Positions 38,361 through 49,959 are shown, counted from the first letter of the stretch. The stretch is 64,000 bases of DNA from Mesorhizobium sp. M8A.F.Ca.ET.218.01.1.1 (GCF_004791165.1 NZ_SRUZ01000001.1:44382-108381); one strand, 5' to 3'. Made by a program: numbers and translations. The notes: generated by a model from the letters alone, not told the origin.

Positions 38361-39374
38361 TTACGAAGCAGCGGCTTCGGCCGCCTTCTTCTTGCGGTAG
38401 TGATAATTCTTGTCGATGCGCTCCATCAGGTAATCGCCATAGAGCACCGGCTCGTATTTCGGCCGTGTGCCGGCCGGCACGCAGACCGGAAGTGCGGCGA
38501 TCGTTTCATCCATGGACGGATCGAAGAAGAAGGGCTGCGAATAGCGCTCGCGTCCGGAGCGGTTGATGACGCGGTGCGGCGTCGAGACGAACTGGTCGTT
38601 GGACCAGCGCGCCAGGATGTCGCCGACATTCATGACGAAGGAATCCGGAACCGGAGGTGCTGGAACCCAGTTACCGGCCTTGTTCTTGACCTCGAGGCCG
38701 CCGACATTGTCCTGCGCCAACAGGGTGATGAAGCCATAGTCGGTGTGGGGGGCCGAGCCGAACAGGCCCTCTTCCTGGGGCTGCGTCGGATAGTGCAGCA
38801 GCCGCAGGAAGGTCGTCGGCTGCTCGAAATAGCGGTCGAGGCTGTCGGAGGGCAGCCCGAGCGAGAGCGCGATGGCACGCACCATCTTGCGGGCGAGCGT
38901 GCCCATCTCCTTGACATAGCGCTCGATGGTCTCCCTGAAGCCGGCAAGAGCGGCCTCGTCAGGCCACTGGTTGGGGCCTTGCAGCGGCTTGCCGGCCAAA
39001 GCCCGGGGATCGTCGGCGCCGACCTCGTGCATGAAGAAGATCGATTCGCTCTGGTTCGGCTTGCTGACCGCCGCCACGGACGAGGTCACGATGGTCGAGC
39101 CGGCAAAGGGCAGGAAGCCGCGGAAATTCTTGTCGATCTTCAGCTTGGCCTTCTCCTCCTCGGGCAAGGCGAAGAAACGCTTGGAGGCCTCGCGGACCGC
39201 TTCGACATCGGCGCGCGGAATGGGGTGGCCGGTGACATAGAGGAAGCCGATCGTCTCGAGATAGCGGCGCAGTGTCGCTGCCGTCGCCCGGATCGCCGCT
39301 TCGTCGTCGCCATAGAGCGCCGAGACGTCGAGGATCGGAATTTCGGAAAAATCGCCGCGCTCTTGTCCATCCAT
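38361..39374 (-). CDS. 2-oxoglutarate/Fe(II)-dependent oxygenase, isopenicillin N synthase-like
   Basis: 337 residues from the ATG at 39374. The frame is open further upstream, but that part would cover the promoter of the divergent gene. The Fe(II) ligands are His-x-Asp in APHTDYGFITLL and the distal His in STPHRVINRSG; the 2OG-binding Arg-x-Ser is in RERYSQPFF. The N-terminal DIOX_N part (EIPILDVSALYG) is typical. It probably hydroxylates or oxidises a small metabolite. Context with a nucleoside hydrolase, TetR regulator and ABC importer suggests purine- or nucleoside-type catabolism, as inference. Confidence 0.88.
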   Translation of the reverse strand: MDGQERGDFSEIPILDVSALYGDDEAAIRATAATLRRYLETIGFLYVTGHPIPRADVEAVREASKRFFALPEEEKAKLKIDKNFRGFLPFAGSTIVTSSVAAVSKPNQSESIFFMHEVGADDPRALAGKPLQGPNQWPDEAALAGFRETIERYVKEMGTLARKMVRAIALSLGLPSDSLDRYFEQPTTFLRLLHYPTQPQEEGLFGSAPHTDYGFITLLAQDNVGGLEVKNKAGNWVPAPPVPDSFVMNVGDILARWSNDQFVSTPHRVINRSGRERYSQPFFFDPSMDETIAALPVCVPAGTRPKYEPVLYGDYLMERIDKNYHYRKKKAAEAAAS

Positions 39375-39401
39375 TTTCGAACACCCTGTCTTGAACATAA
39401 G

Positions 39402-39415
39402 ATACAGTACTGTAT
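39402..39415. promoter_or_regulatory. Perfect 14-bp palindrome, probable TetR-type operator
   Basis: ATACAGTACTGTAT lies in the 103-bp gap between the divergent oxygenase and nucleoside hydrolase genes, 28 bp from the first start and 62 bp from the second. It is a likely target of the TetR regulator encoded at 40526. Confidence 0.65.
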
Positions 39416-39477
39416 TTCTACACATCCGAACGGCCTCATCAATAGGCTTTCGATCGCAAAACGAAGGACGCGGCATC

Positions 39478-40422
39478 ATGGCACCACGCAAGATCATCAT
39501 CGACACCGATCCCGGCCAGGATGACGCCTTCGCCATCCTCTTCGCACTGGGGTCGCCCGATGAACTCGACGTGGTCGGCATCACTACGGTCGGCGGTAAC
39601 GTGCCGCTTGCACTGACCTCGAAGAATGCGCTCAAGGTCGTGGAGCTTGCAGGGCGGCCGGATGTGCCTGTTTATGCCGGCTGCCCGGCGCCGATGGTGC
39701 GCACGCTGATCACCGCCGAATACGTCCATGGCGAAACCGGCCTCGACGGCGCCGACCTTGCCGAACCGGTGACGCCGCTACAGGACGAACACGCGGTCAA
39801 CCACCTGGTGCGCGCGATCATGGACGCGCCTGAAGGCGAATTGACCGTCTGCACGCTCGGGCCGATGACCAATCTGGCCATGGCCATGACCATGGAGCCG
39901 AGGATCGTGCCTCGCCTGCGCGAAGTGGTGCTGATGGGCGGCGGCTTCTTCCAGGGCGGCAACGCCACGCCGGCCGCCGAGTTCAACATCTTCGTCGACC
40001 CGCACGCCGCGCACAAGGTGTTCGACAGCGGCGTGCCGGTGACCATGGCGGGTATCGACTGCACCTACACCGCACTGATGACGCCCGAATGGCTGGACCG
40101 CCTGCGCGCCACCGGCAGCCGCGCCGCGATCGAGGCCGCGAACCTGGCCGACTTCTACCGCCAGTACGGCACCCACAAATTCGAGACGCCGGCGCGCCCC
40201 ATCCACGATGCCTGCGTGACAGGTTATCTCCTGGCGCCGCAAATCTATGAACAGCGCCAGTGCGCGGTGACGGTCGACATTGTCTCGCCGGAGACGATCG
40301 GCATGACGGTCGTCGACTGGTGGCATGTCACCGGTCGGCGCAAGAACTGCAATGTGCTGCGGCGCATCGATCCGGCGCCGTTCTTCGAACTCATGCTGGA
40401 GCGGATAAGCGCATTGCCCTGA
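39478..40422 (+). CDS. Inosine/uridine-preferring nucleoside hydrolase family protein
   Basis: 314 residues from the ATG at 39478, with GAAGGA upstream. The calcium- and ribose-binding N-terminal signature DTDPGQDDAFAI is exact. The conserved HGETGLDGADL segment and the C-terminal DACVTGYLLAPQIY are present. It hydrolyses the N-glycosidic bond of ribonucleosides. It diverges from the 2OG oxygenase gene and is followed by a TetR gene in the same direction. Confidence 0.92.
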   Translation: MAPRKIIIDTDPGQDDAFAILFALGSPDELDVVGITTVGGNVPLALTSKNALKVVELAGRPDVPVYAGCPAPMVRTLITAEYVHGETGLDGADLAEPVTPLQDEHAVNHLVRAIMDAPEGELTVCTLGPMTNLAMAMTMEPRIVPRLREVVLMGGGFFQGGNATPAAEFNIFVDPHAAHKVFDSGVPVTMAGIDCTYTALMTPEWLDRLRATGSRAAIEAANLADFYRQYGTHKFETPARPIHDACVTGYLLAPQIYEQRQCAVTVDIVSPETIGMTVVDWWHVTGRRKNCNVLRRIDPAPFFELMLERISALP

Positions 40423-40525
40423 GTTGCGCCTTCCGCGATAGATGGGCACTTGATGAGTCGCGAAGCGCATCGGAGCCGGCAAACGGATTGCAGGCGTTGA
40501 GCATGGCGATGAAGGTCTTGACCAC

Positions 40526-41200
40526 ATGAAAGCCGACAGCGCCCCTGGCAGAGGCAAGAGACCGCCCAAAGCCGCCGCGCCCGCGAAGGCGGCGCGGCAG
40601 ACGCTGAGCCGCGAGGCCTGGATATCGGCGGCGCGCAAGGTGCTGGAGAAACACGGCATCGGCGAGGTCAAGATCGACCGCCTCGCCAAGCAGTTCAAGG
40701 TGACGCGCGGCAGCTTTTATTTCCATTTCACCAGCCTGGCCGATCTTCGTGACGGACTGCTGCAGGAATGGCGGGACATCAATTGCGAGCCCTTCTGGGC
40801 GATGCGCGAGATACTAGATATAGACGGCCTGCAGTTCTTCACCGACATCGTGCATGTCTGGGTCGACGAGGCCCCGTTCAGTCCCCTGCTCGACCTCGCC
40901 GTGCGCGACTGGTCGCGAACTTCGAAAAAGCTGGCGCGGGAAGTCAAGGATATCGACGACCTGCGCATCGAGCTCCTAATCCGTTCCTTCCGCGCCATGG
41001 GTTATCCCGAGGATGAGAGCCTGGTCAGGGCCCGCATCACCTATTTCCACCAGATCGGCCAATACGCTCTGTCCTTCAAGGAGGACCCGGCGGTGCGCCG
41101 GAGCTACCAGCCGCTGTTCGGCGAAGTGCTGCTCGGCCCGCTGGTCCAGGAGCCGGGTTCGGCGCCGAGGCCGGTGGAAATACGTGGTGGGCGGCGATAG
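40526..41200 (+). CDS. TetR/AcrR-family transcriptional regulator
   Basis: 224 residues. A basic N-terminal extension rich in Ala, Lys and Pro precedes the HTH, with AARKVLEKHGIGEVKIDRLA and VTRGSFYFHFTS as helices 1-3. The C-terminal ligand domain is variable. It probably controls the nucleoside hydrolase and oxygenase genes through the palindrome at 39402; the position supports this but does not prove it. Confidence 0.87.
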   Translation: MKADSAPGRGKRPPKAAAPAKAARQTLSREAWISAARKVLEKHGIGEVKIDRLAKQFKVTRGSFYFHFTSLADLRDGLLQEWRDINCEPFWAMREILDIDGLQFFTDIVHVWVDEAPFSPLLDLAVRDWSRTSKKLAREVKDIDDLRIELLIRSFRAMGYPEDESLVRARITYFHQIGQYALSFKEDPAVRRSYQPLFGEVLLGPLVQEPGSAPRPVEIRGGRR

Positions 41201-41215
41201 CAGGGCGAAGGCGCA

Positions 41216-41857
41216 TCAGCCCGTTGGGGGTATCGCGATGCCGGCATGGTGACTTCCCAACTGCCAGAAGGGTAGCCGGAACCGTTCACGCTCCGCTTCG
41301 ACGACATGGAAGCCCGCCGCCCGGATCAGGTGCAATGGATCGCGGTTGAGGTGGCAGCCGCCGGCGAGTCGGCCCCAGGACCGGTTCAGACGCTCCTGCC
41401 ATTTGCGGCAGCGCGGCCCCTCGGCCTGGCCATGCTCTATGAAGATCAGCCGGCCCGTGGGCTTCAGGATGCGCCGGATCTCGGTCAGCGCCGCCTCGGG
41501 ATCCGGAATGGTGCAGAAGGCGTAGGTGACGACGACCGTGTCGGCGAAGCTGTCGATCAACGGCAGTCTTTCACCGCTGGCCCGGATACAGTCGACCTTG
41601 AATGGCAAGGAACGGCTCTTCGGTTCGGCCAGGCCGAGCATCGTGCCGTCGGGATCGACGCCGACCAGCCGCTTCACCCTGCCGGCGTCGTAATAGGGAA
41701 GGTTCAGGCCGGACCCGAAACCGACCTCGACGACAACGCCATCTGCCCGTGGGATCAGGCGCCGTCGCATATGCGTGAAAGTGCGGGCTGAACAGCCGAC
41801 GTGGACGAAGTAGGGAGCCATGCAGCGCGCGTACCAGGAGAGACAGGATTGGCACAT
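41216..41857 (-). CDS. Class I SAM-dependent methyltransferase
   Basis: 213 residues. Motif I is VVVEVGFGSGLNLPYY and motif II VGVDPDGTML; the post-motif region TVVVTYAFCTIPDPEAAL and GRLIFIEHG matches the UbiE/METTL7-like group. The start ATG gives the unusual N-terminus MCQSCLSWYA with a CxxC pair, and GGGAGG lies about 7 bp upstream. The start is 3 bp after the stop of a 32-codon mini-ORF, so translation is likely coupled. The substrate is unknown. Confidence 0.85.
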   Translation of the reverse strand: MCQSCLSWYARCMAPYFVHVGCSARTFTHMRRRLIPRADGVVVEVGFGSGLNLPYYDAGRVKRLVGVDPDGTMLGLAEPKSRSLPFKVDCIRASGERLPLIDSFADTVVVTYAFCTIPDPEAALTEIRRILKPTGRLIFIEHGQAEGPRCRKWQERLNRSWGRLAGGCHLNRDPLHLIRAAGFHVVEAERERFRLPFWQLGSHHAGIAIPPTG

Positions 41858-41860
41858 GTC

Positions 41861-41959
41861 TCAGCCTCCCTGCCCTGCGCCGGCAGCGCCAACAGGGGCG
41901 CCACCGCCGGCAACAGGCCCTGCTGTGCAATGGTGGATGAGAGTATTGACCAGTGACAT
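41861..41959 (-). CDS. 32-residue glycine/alanine-rich mini-ORF coupled to the methyltransferase
   Basis: A short frame with GGAG exactly 6 bp before its ATG. The peptide starts MSLVNTLIHHCTAGP and ends in a glycine-rich run (VAGGGAPVGAAGAGQGG). Its last codons contain the ribosome-binding site of the methyltransferase, whose ATG follows 3 bp after the TGA. It could be a leader peptide, a peptide substrate of the methyltransferase, or a chance frame. The divergent BTAD gene starts only 21 bp away. I find no family for it. Confidence 0.45.
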   Translation of the reverse strand: MSLVNTLIHHCTAGPVAGGGAPVGAAGAGQGG

Positions 41960-41980
41960 TTCTCGCTCCAAGGGAGTCTC

Positions 41981-43612
41981 ATGATCGGGCCCGATCGGCC
42001 CGATGTCGTGGGAATGGATAGAAGGCCGGCGTCCCCTCAGCGTCCCCGCATGGCCGTGGTCGGATCGATGGAGCGATTGGAATTCCGATTTCTGGGTTTT
42101 CCGGAGTTCCGCTTGAGCGGCCGGCGGGTGGAACTTGCCTTGCGCAAGGCGGCGGCGCTCCTCATCTACCTGGCCGAGGCCGGCGGACCGGTGGCGCGCG
42201 ATGTCGTCGCCACGCTTCTGTGGCCCGAGACCGACGAACAGCTCGCTCGCGCCCGCCTTCGGCGGACACTCTATAAAATCCGCATCGCGTTCGACAGAGA
42301 GATCATCGCCGCCACAGGCGCCTCGCTGAGCCTGCACCCGGCCTTGTCCGCCGAGATCGACACCAGGGTTTTCGAGCAGGCCTGCAATTCCCGCTCTCTC
42401 GACGAGGCAGCCGACATCTACAACGACGATTATCTCGCCGGCTTCTCGCTGCCGGACAGTCCGGAATTCGAGGAATGGATCTTCTTCCGGCGAGAGACCT
42501 TGCGCGGCCGGCTGGTGCAGGCGCTGGAGCGGCTCGTCGAAGCCAAGATCGCCGGCGGCGAGCCGCGCGGCGCGGTCGTTCATGCGACACGGTTGACGGC
42601 GCTCGACCCTTTGAGCGAAAGCGCGCACCGCCACCTGATCCATGTCCACCTGGCCGCCGGGGACAGGGCCGCGGCCGAGCGCAAGATTGAGACGTGCATC
42701 CGGCTCTTGCGGGACGAACTCGGCGTAGCGCCGGACCCCGCCACGCTAGCCATGCTGCGCGAGCCAACTCAGGACGCTACCGTGGACGTGCCCAGGACGT
42801 GCTACGTCGCAGTGGACGGCATTCACATCGCGTACCAGATCGTCGGTAGCGGCCCGACGGACATCGTGCTTGTTCCCGGCTTCATTTCGCATGTCGAGCG
42901 TATCTGGGAAGACCCGGGCTGCCGCGCCTGGCTGACCGCGGTTTCGCGCCTGGGTCGCCTGATCCTCTTCGACCGGCGCGGCATGGGGCTTTCAGACCGC
43001 GTCGGCGCCCGCCCCACGGTCGAGGCGACGGCGCAGGATATTCTGGCGGTCATGAACGCGGCCGGCAGCGGCCGGGCCTTGCTGGTCGGTGCGTCGGAGG
43101 GCGGGCCGGGCTGCATCCGTTTTGCAGTCGAGCATAGCGACCGGCTGAGCGGCCTTGTTCTCTGGGGCTCGCTGGCGAAGGGCAGCCGCGCCCCCGACTA
43201 TCCCTACGCCTTGACCGTCGCGCAGTATGATCTGTGGAAGCAACGCCTGCTCGCGGGTTGGGGTGGCCCAGCGGAAATCGAAACCTTCGCCCCAAGCCTC
43301 ACTGGCGACCGTCAGGCGAGGACCTGGTGGGCCGGATTGCTCAGGGCAGCCTCCAGCCCGGGCGCGGTCGCGGGCCTGCTCGAGGCATTACGGGATGCAG
43401 ATGTCCGTCACCTCCTGGCAAAAGTCTCCGCCCCGACGATGGTCCTCCACCGTTCAGGCGACCGCGCCGTGCGCATCGAGGCCGGGCGGTTCCTCGCGTC
43501 CAGGATTCCGGGCGCCCGGTTCATCGAGGTCGACGGCGACGACCACTGGTTCTGGGTCGGCGACCGGCAGTCCCTGCTCGACAGCATCAGTGCCTTCGTA
43601 CGACGCGGCTGA
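41981..43612 (+). CDS. BTAD/SARP-type regulator domain fused to an alpha/beta hydrolase
   Basis: 543 residues. The N-terminal part has a winged-helix segment (ALRKAAALLIYLAEAGGPVA, then LLWPETDEQLARARLRRTLY), followed by a helical bacterial transcriptional activation domain (about 110-260). The C-terminal half is an alpha/beta hydrolase with oxyanion region VLVPGFISHVERIW, nucleophile elbow GASEGG and catalytic His in GDDHWFW. Such fusions may couple small-molecule binding or turnover to gene control. AGGGAG is 4-5 bp before the ATG at 41981; ATGs at 42014 and 42068 are weaker. The divergent mini-ORF and methyltransferase are possible targets. Confidence 0.82.
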   Translation: MIGPDRPDVVGMDRRPASPQRPRMAVVGSMERLEFRFLGFPEFRLSGRRVELALRKAAALLIYLAEAGGPVARDVVATLLWPETDEQLARARLRRTLYKIRIAFDREIIAATGASLSLHPALSAEIDTRVFEQACNSRSLDEAADIYNDDYLAGFSLPDSPEFEEWIFFRRETLRGRLVQALERLVEAKIAGGEPRGAVVHATRLTALDPLSESAHRHLIHVHLAAGDRAAAERKIETCIRLLRDELGVAPDPATLAMLREPTQDATVDVPRTCYVAVDGIHIAYQIVGSGPTDIVLVPGFISHVERIWEDPGCRAWLTAVSRLGRLILFDRRGMGLSDRVGARPTVEATAQDILAVMNAAGSGRALLVGASEGGPGCIRFAVEHSDRLSGLVLWGSLAKGSRAPDYPYALTVAQYDLWKQRLLAGWGGPAEIETFAPSLTGDRQARTWWAGLLRAASSPGAVAGLLEALRDADVRHLLAKVSAPTMVLHRSGDRAVRIEAGRFLASRIPGARFIEVDGDDHWFWVGDRQSLLDSISAFVRRG

Positions 43613-43619
43613 TCCCGCC

Positions 43620-45392
<1,773 letters not shown>

Positions 45393-45489
45393 CGCTCTCT
45401 CCTCCCAGCACGGACCGAGCCTATCAGCCTGCCGGAACGGTGGAAATCCCGCCGATGGTAGTGACACCCCTCCCGCCAGGGAAAGCAGG

Positions 45490-46188
45490 CTATCCGACCG
45501 TCGCCGTCATTTTCGCGGCTATATCCCGGAAGATGGCCTCATCGGCGGCGGAACGATCTTTCTTCGAGGCCACCAGGCAGGCCTGCGACTTCAGCAGGAC
45601 GCCATCGCCCAGCACCTTGAGATGGTTGGCGCGCAGCGTCGAGCCCGTGGTGGTTATGTCGACGATGACGTCGGCAAGGCCGGCCGCCGGCGCGCCTTCG
45701 GTGGCGCCGAGGCTTTCGACGATGCGATAGACCTGGATGCCGTGCTTGAGCGAAAAGAACTGCTGCGTCAGCCGCCAGTATTTGGTGGCGATCCTGAGCC
45801 GCCGGCCATGGCGCTGGCGGAAATCTGCGGCGACGTCATCGAGATCGGCCATGGTGTCGACATCGAGCCAGATCTCGGGCACCGCGACCACGACATCGGC
45901 ATGGCCGAAGCCGAGACGGGCGACGATCTCGGCCCGCGCTTCCCAGTCGGCGAGATTTTCCCGCACAAGGTCCTCGCCGGTGATGCCGAGATCGACCGCG
46001 CCCTGCCCTATTTCGCCCGATATTTCGGAAGCCGACAGGAAGACCACTTCGACATTGTCCAGGCCCTCGACGCGGGCGTGATATTTGCGCTCGTCGCCGG
46101 GCAGGCTGACGGCGAGGCCGGCCTTGGCCAGCACCTCCAGCGCCTGCTCCTTGAGCCGGCCCTTGGACGGGATCGCCAGCGTGATCAT
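45490..46188 (-). CDS. hisG: ATP phosphoribosyltransferase, short form
   Basis: 232 residues, the short HisG type that needs HisZ. It condenses ATP and PRPP in the first histidine step. Motifs are [17 protein letters not shown], the GITGEDLV loop and the PRPP-binding [16 protein letters not shown]. The start overlaps the hisZ stop by 4 bp. The usual C-terminal feedback domain of long HisG is missing, as expected. Confidence 0.95.
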   Translation of the reverse strand: MITLAIPSKGRLKEQALEVLAKAGLAVSLPGDERKYHARVEGLDNVEVVFLSASEISGEIGQGAVDLGITGEDLVRENLADWEARAEIVARLGFGHADVVVAVPEIWLDVDTMADLDDVAADFRQRHGRRLRIATKYWRLTQQFFSLKHGIQVYRIVESLGATEGAPAAGLADVIVDITTTGSTLRANHLKVLGDGVLLKSQACLVASKKDRSAADEAIFRDIAAKMTATVG

Positions 46189-47306
46189 GGTGCCGTCTCC
46201 CGCAACGCCTCGATGCGGTCGAGCCACACCGAGAAGCCGACACCGGGGATCGCGGTCTTGGCGCCGAGCAGCGTCAGCAATCTGTCATAGCGGCCGCCAC
46301 CGGCCAGGGGACGCTCGCCACTTGCGGCCGCGACTTCGAAGACCACACCGGTGTAATAATCGAGCGGACGGCCGAAGGCGGCGTCGTAGCGGATTTTTCC
46401 CGACGGCAAGCCATGCGCCTCGATCGCCTTGGCGCGGGCCGCGAATTTTTCCAGCGCCGCACCCAATGAAAGTCCGGCGCCGGCGGCGAAGGTTTCCAAT
46501 GCCTGGGCCGCGCCATCGAGCGGCACGTCGATGGCCAGAAAACCTTTCAGCGCCGCGAAGGCCTCGTTCGACAGCCGCACGCTGCGCAACTCGGCCTTCT
46601 CGATGAGCCGCCGCGCGATGTCCGACGGCGCGCGGCCGGCCGATGCCGAGAGGCCGGCCTCCTCCATGCCGCCGGCAATGTGCTGGGAAAGGCCGTCCAG
46701 ATCACCGTCGAGGACAAGCGCTGCGACCGGGCCGGAGAGCTGGCCGTTGCGCGGCGGGTTGGCGAGATCGGCGAGTGCCGCCTCCAGCATCGGCGCCGAG
46801 CCGAAGGCGCGCGCCAGCCGCATGCGCCAGCCGCGCGGCAGGCCGAGTGCCGCCAGCACCGCCTCGAAGATGCCCTGATCACCGAGCGTGACCACCAGCG
46901 GCCTGCCGGGCAGCACCAGCGAAAGCAGTGCGTGCGCGTCAGCGACAGAGCGGGCATCCGCTTCAGCCGTGTCGCGGTCGCCGAGATCCTCGATGCCGGC
47001 CTGAAAGAACTCGTTGCCGCCCTCGCGGCGCTGGCGAAACACCTCGCCGAGATAGGAATAGCGGCGCGGCGTGCCGGCCTGGCTGGTTATGTGGTCGAGA
47101 CAGACCGGAATGGTGAATTCGGGCCGCAGGCAGAGCGTCTGCCCAGTCTCGCTCTCCGTAAGGAAAATGCGCCGGCGCAGATCCTCGCCGGCCATGTCGA
47201 GGAACGGATCGGCCGGCTGCAGCACGGCAACTTCCACCGCATGCGTGTTGCGGGTTGCGAAGAGCGCGATGATGTCGGCTGATATGGCGGGGTAGCGGGA
47301 GGTCAT
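46185..47306 (-). CDS. hisZ: ATP phosphoribosyltransferase regulatory subunit
   Basis: 373 residues related to the catalytic core of histidyl-tRNA synthetase without its anticodon domain. Segments are [25 protein letters not shown] and the [22 protein letters not shown] pair. It forms a complex with short HisG and gives activity and histidine feedback. The start at 47306 follows GGGAG-type bases; the open frame upstream covers an intergenic palindrome and is not coding. hisS lies upstream across that element. Confidence 0.93.
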   Translation of the reverse strand: MTSRYPAISADIIALFATRNTHAVEVAVLQPADPFLDMAGEDLRRRIFLTESETGQTLCLRPEFTIPVCLDHITSQAGTPRRYSYLGEVFRQRREGGNEFFQAGIEDLGDRDTAEADARSVADAHALLSLVLPGRPLVVTLGDQGIFEAVLAALGLPRGWRMRLARAFGSAPMLEAALADLANPPRNGQLSGPVAALVLDGDLDGLSQHIAGGMEEAGLSASAGRAPSDIARRLIEKAELRSVRLSNEAFAALKGFLAIDVPLDGAAQALETFAAGAGLSLGAALEKFAARAKAIEAHGLPSGKIRYDAAFGRPLDYYTGVVFEVAAASGERPLAGGGRYDRLLTLLGAKTAIPGVGFSVWLDRIEALRETAP

Positions 47307-47315
47307 ATGCCGCGC

Positions 47316-47470
47316 CCTTCCCTTCTCCCCCTGTGGGAGAAGGTGGATCGGCGCGCAGCGCCGAGACGGTTGAGGGGTGCGTGTCGGAATGAAGCGTTTG
47401 CGTTCCCTGGAACACCCCTCATCCGACCTCGCTTCGCGAGGCCACCTTCTCCCACAAGGGGAGAAGGACA
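47316..47470. repeat. RIME-like palindromic intergenic element between hisS and hisZ
   Basis: Two hairpins, each with CCTTCTCC...GGAGAAGG arms (47321-47343 and 47445-47467), sit as an inverted pair around TGAGGGGTG/CACCCCTCA arms, giving a long nested palindrome. The same block recurs at 49960 and 52820. It may weaken read-through from hisS to hisZ. Confidence 0.8.
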
Positions 47471-47487
47471 AGAGCGCGCGGCGCTCG

Positions 47488-48984
47488 TCACTTGGTCCGC
47501 TCCTGGGCCTGCGCCGCCAAGATCTTCTTCACTTCGGCGACCAGCTCGCTTTCCGCCACCGTCACCTGCGCCGGGCGCGCGGCGCGCCATTCGGCATTGT
47601 CGGTGATTTCGGCGGACATGCGCGCGCCTTCGATCAGGTCCTTGATCTGCAGTTCACCCTTGGCGCGCTCGTCGCCGCCCTGAATGATGGCGACCGGACA
47701 GCCGCGACGGTCGGCATATTTGAGCTGCGCCTTCATGCCGGCGCCGCCGAGGTACATTTCGGAGCGGATGCCGGCGGCGCGCAGTTCCGCCACCATCTTC
47801 TGGTAGCGGCCGAGGCTTTCCGTGTCCTTGTCCATGACCAGCACGACAACCGGCGCGATCACGTCGGCGCTTCCGAGCTTGCCAAGGTTCTTCAGCGCCG
47901 TCATCAGCCTGGAGACGCCGATGGAAAAGCCCGTCGCCGGCACCGGCTCACCGCGGAAGCGTGAGACCAATCCGTCATAGCGGCCGCCGCCACCGACCGA
48001 GCCGAAGCGTACGATCTGGCCGTCCTCATTGGGGATCTCGGCCAGCAGTTCGGCCTCGAAGACGGGACCCGTGTAATATTCCAGGCCGCGCACGACGGAA
48101 CGGTCCATGGCGATGCGGTCCTCGCCGTATCCGGCGGCCCTGACCAAGGCTTCGATCGTCGCGAGTTCGCCGACGCCCTCCTGGTAGACCGTGTTGCCGC
48201 TGACGCTGGCATCCTGGCCGGCCTGCGCATTGCGCGCCGTCGCCAGAAGGACGGCTTGGGCTTGAGTATCGTTCAGCCCGGCGCCCTTGGCGAAGTCGCC
48301 CTCGCCTTCCTTGCCGCCATCCCAACGCCCTGGGCCAAGCAGAAGCCGGACACCTTCCGCGCCGAGCTTGTCCAGCTTGTCGATGGCACGCAGCACGGTC
48401 AGCCGACGACCGGCATTCTCCTCGCCGCCAAGGCCGATTGCTTCCAGCACGCCGTCCAGCACCTTGCGGTTGTTGACGCGGATGACATAGTCGCCGCGCT
48501 TGATGCCGAGCGCTTCCATGACGTCGGCCATCATCATCGCCATCTCTGCATCCGCCGCAACGCCCGGCGTGCCGATCGTATCGGCGTCGAACTGCATGAA
48601 CTGGCGGAAGCGGCCGGGGCCGGGCTTTTCGTTGCGGAACACCCAGCCGGACCGGTAGCTGCGGTATGGCTTGGGCAGGCGTTCGAAATTCTCGGCGACG
48701 AAGCGTGCCGTCGGCGCTGTTAGGTCGTAGCGCAGCGACAGCCACTGGTCGTCATCGTCCTGGAAGGAGAACACGCCTTCGTTCGGCCGGTCCTGGTCGG
48801 GCAGGAATTTGCCGAGCGCATCGGTGTATTCGATCAGCGGCTGGTCGGCCGGCTCGAAGCCATAGAGCTCATAGACCGAGCGGATCGTCGCCATCATCTT
48901 CTCGACGGCGCGGATGTCCTCGGCGCCGCGGTCGGCAAACCCGCGCGGCAGCCGCGCTTTCGTCTTTTCCGATTTGTCGGCCAT
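47488..48984 (-). CDS. hisS: Histidyl-tRNA synthetase
   Basis: 498 residues. Class II signatures: motif 2 region [20 protein letters not shown], the His A motif [11 protein letters not shown], and motif 3 [12 protein letters not shown]. The C-terminal anticodon-binding domain is present ([16 protein letters not shown]). It charges tRNA-His in the cytoplasm. The ATG at 48984 gives the usual [10 protein letters not shown] start. It is the first gene of hisS-hisZ-hisG. Confidence 0.95.
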   Translation of the reverse strand: MADKSEKTKARLPRGFADRGAEDIRAVEKMMATIRSVYELYGFEPADQPLIEYTDALGKFLPDQDRPNEGVFSFQDDDDQWLSLRYDLTAPTARFVAENFERLPKPYRSYRSGWVFRNEKPGPGRFRQFMQFDADTIGTPGVAADAEMAMMMADVMEALGIKRGDYVIRVNNRKVLDGVLEAIGLGGEENAGRRLTVLRAIDKLDKLGAEGVRLLLGPGRWDGGKEGEGDFAKGAGLNDTQAQAVLLATARNAQAGQDASVSGNTVYQEGVGELATIEALVRAAGYGEDRIAMDRSVVRGLEYYTGPVFEAELLAEIPNEDGQIVRFGSVGGGGRYDGLVSRFRGEPVPATGFSIGVSRLMTALKNLGKLGSADVIAPVVVLVMDKDTESLGRYQKMVAELRAAGIRSEMYLGGAGMKAQLKYADRRGCPVAIIQGGDERAKGELQIKDLIEGARMSAEITDNAEWRAARPAQVTVAESELVAEVKKILAAQAQERTK

Positions 48985-49235
48985 AATCTGGGCACCCGAT
49001 GGTTCATGACTTCGTGGCGCGGTAAATCTACCGCGTTCCACAGCGCGCGTTTCCTAACCGATGAAGCCGGGAGCGGCAAGGGTTGGCGCCCCGCGGCGCA
49101 CCCGACGAGATCAGGAAAAATCGAAACCCTCTGAAACAAAAACACGCCAGAAGTGAAACAATGCCGCCATGAGCGCGGCATCGTGCCGACACAATCGCGG
49201 CCGATACAGCGCATCGAAACGAAGGGGTTCAGGAC

Positions 49236-49487
49236 ATGACCAGTGCAACGGAATTCCAGGCCAACGGCGAGGCCGGTGAACTGCCCACACGCTTGCGCCC
49301 TGCGGGCACCCATGCACCGAAAATGGCTGGCCAGGCGGCCGGGCCGTTCGATGTACCCGCCGACACCGGCAAGGGATCTTCCCTGCGCGACGCCCTGGTG
49401 ACCGGCCTGCTGGTGATCTATCCGACAGTGGCCACCGTGGCGGCAATCGTCGCCGGGCTGTTCCTGGCCGGCGCCAACGGCACCTGA
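49236..49487 (+). CDS. Small hypothetical protein with one membrane helix
   Basis: 83 residues. The first 50 are polar; then ALVTGLLVIYPTVATVAAIV forms a clear hydrophobic helix and the protein ends shortly after. AGGA is close to the ATG. I recognise no family. It might be the truncated start of a larger membrane protein or a true single-pass protein. Confidence 0.5.
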   Translation: MTSATEFQANGEAGELPTRLRPAGTHAPKMAGQAAGPFDVPADTGKGSSLRDALVTGLLVIYPTVATVAAIVAGLFLAGANGT

Positions 49488-49538
49488 AACCGTCCGTTTC
49501 GCTGGATGCGATTTTCATTCTTGATCAGGGGATTGAGC

Positions 49539-49928
49539 ATGCGACTGGGCTACGCATACGCGCTTGGCTGCGCGTTTTTACTTGGGGCGGCCAATCCGGC
49601 CAGCGCCGCAGGCTGCAAGCCGGGGGACGCGGGCCTTGCCGGCCATTACTACCTGCGCGGCGTCATGGAGGTCGGCTCCGAACTGCTGCTGAAGAAGGAC
49701 GGCAGCTTCGAGTTCATGCTCGCCTATGGCGCCAATGACCAGTACGGTAAGGGCTGTTGGGTGAAAAAGGGCTCGACGGTCGAGGTCATCCCCGCCGGAC
49801 GCAGTTCGGCATCGACGCATCATACGCCCGACGACAGCGGTTTCAGCGGCCTTGTGCTGAGCATTTCAGGCCGCAGCCTGGTGTGGGACATCAATGGCAG
49901 CGGACACAAGGGACGGTTCGAGAAGTGA
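49539..49928 (+). CDS. Secreted hypothetical protein, about 129 aa
   Basis: I choose the ATG at 49539, which has AGGGG 7 bp upstream and begins a signal peptide (MRLGYAYALGCAFLLGAANP, cleavage near ASA-AG); an ATG at 49506 lacks a ribosome site. The mature part has two cysteines (GCKPGD and KGCWVKK) that may form a disulfide, and beta-rich segments GHYYLRGVMEVGSELLLKK. Function is unknown. A RIME-like hairpin lies just after the stop. Confidence 0.7.
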   Translation: MRLGYAYALGCAFLLGAANPASAAGCKPGDAGLAGHYYLRGVMEVGSELLLKKDGSFEFMLAYGANDQYGKGCWVKKGSTVEVIPAGRSSASTHHTPDDSGFSGLVLSISGRSLVWDINGSGHKGRFEK

Positions 49929-49959
49929 GGGCAGCGCGACACCTGGCAAGGTCGGCGCC

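Noticed and set aside
41861..42649. A 262-codon minus-strand frame covering the start of the BTAD gene
   Set aside because: Only its last 32 codons have a start with a ribosome-binding site; the rest is antisense to the BTAD domain and shadow-like.
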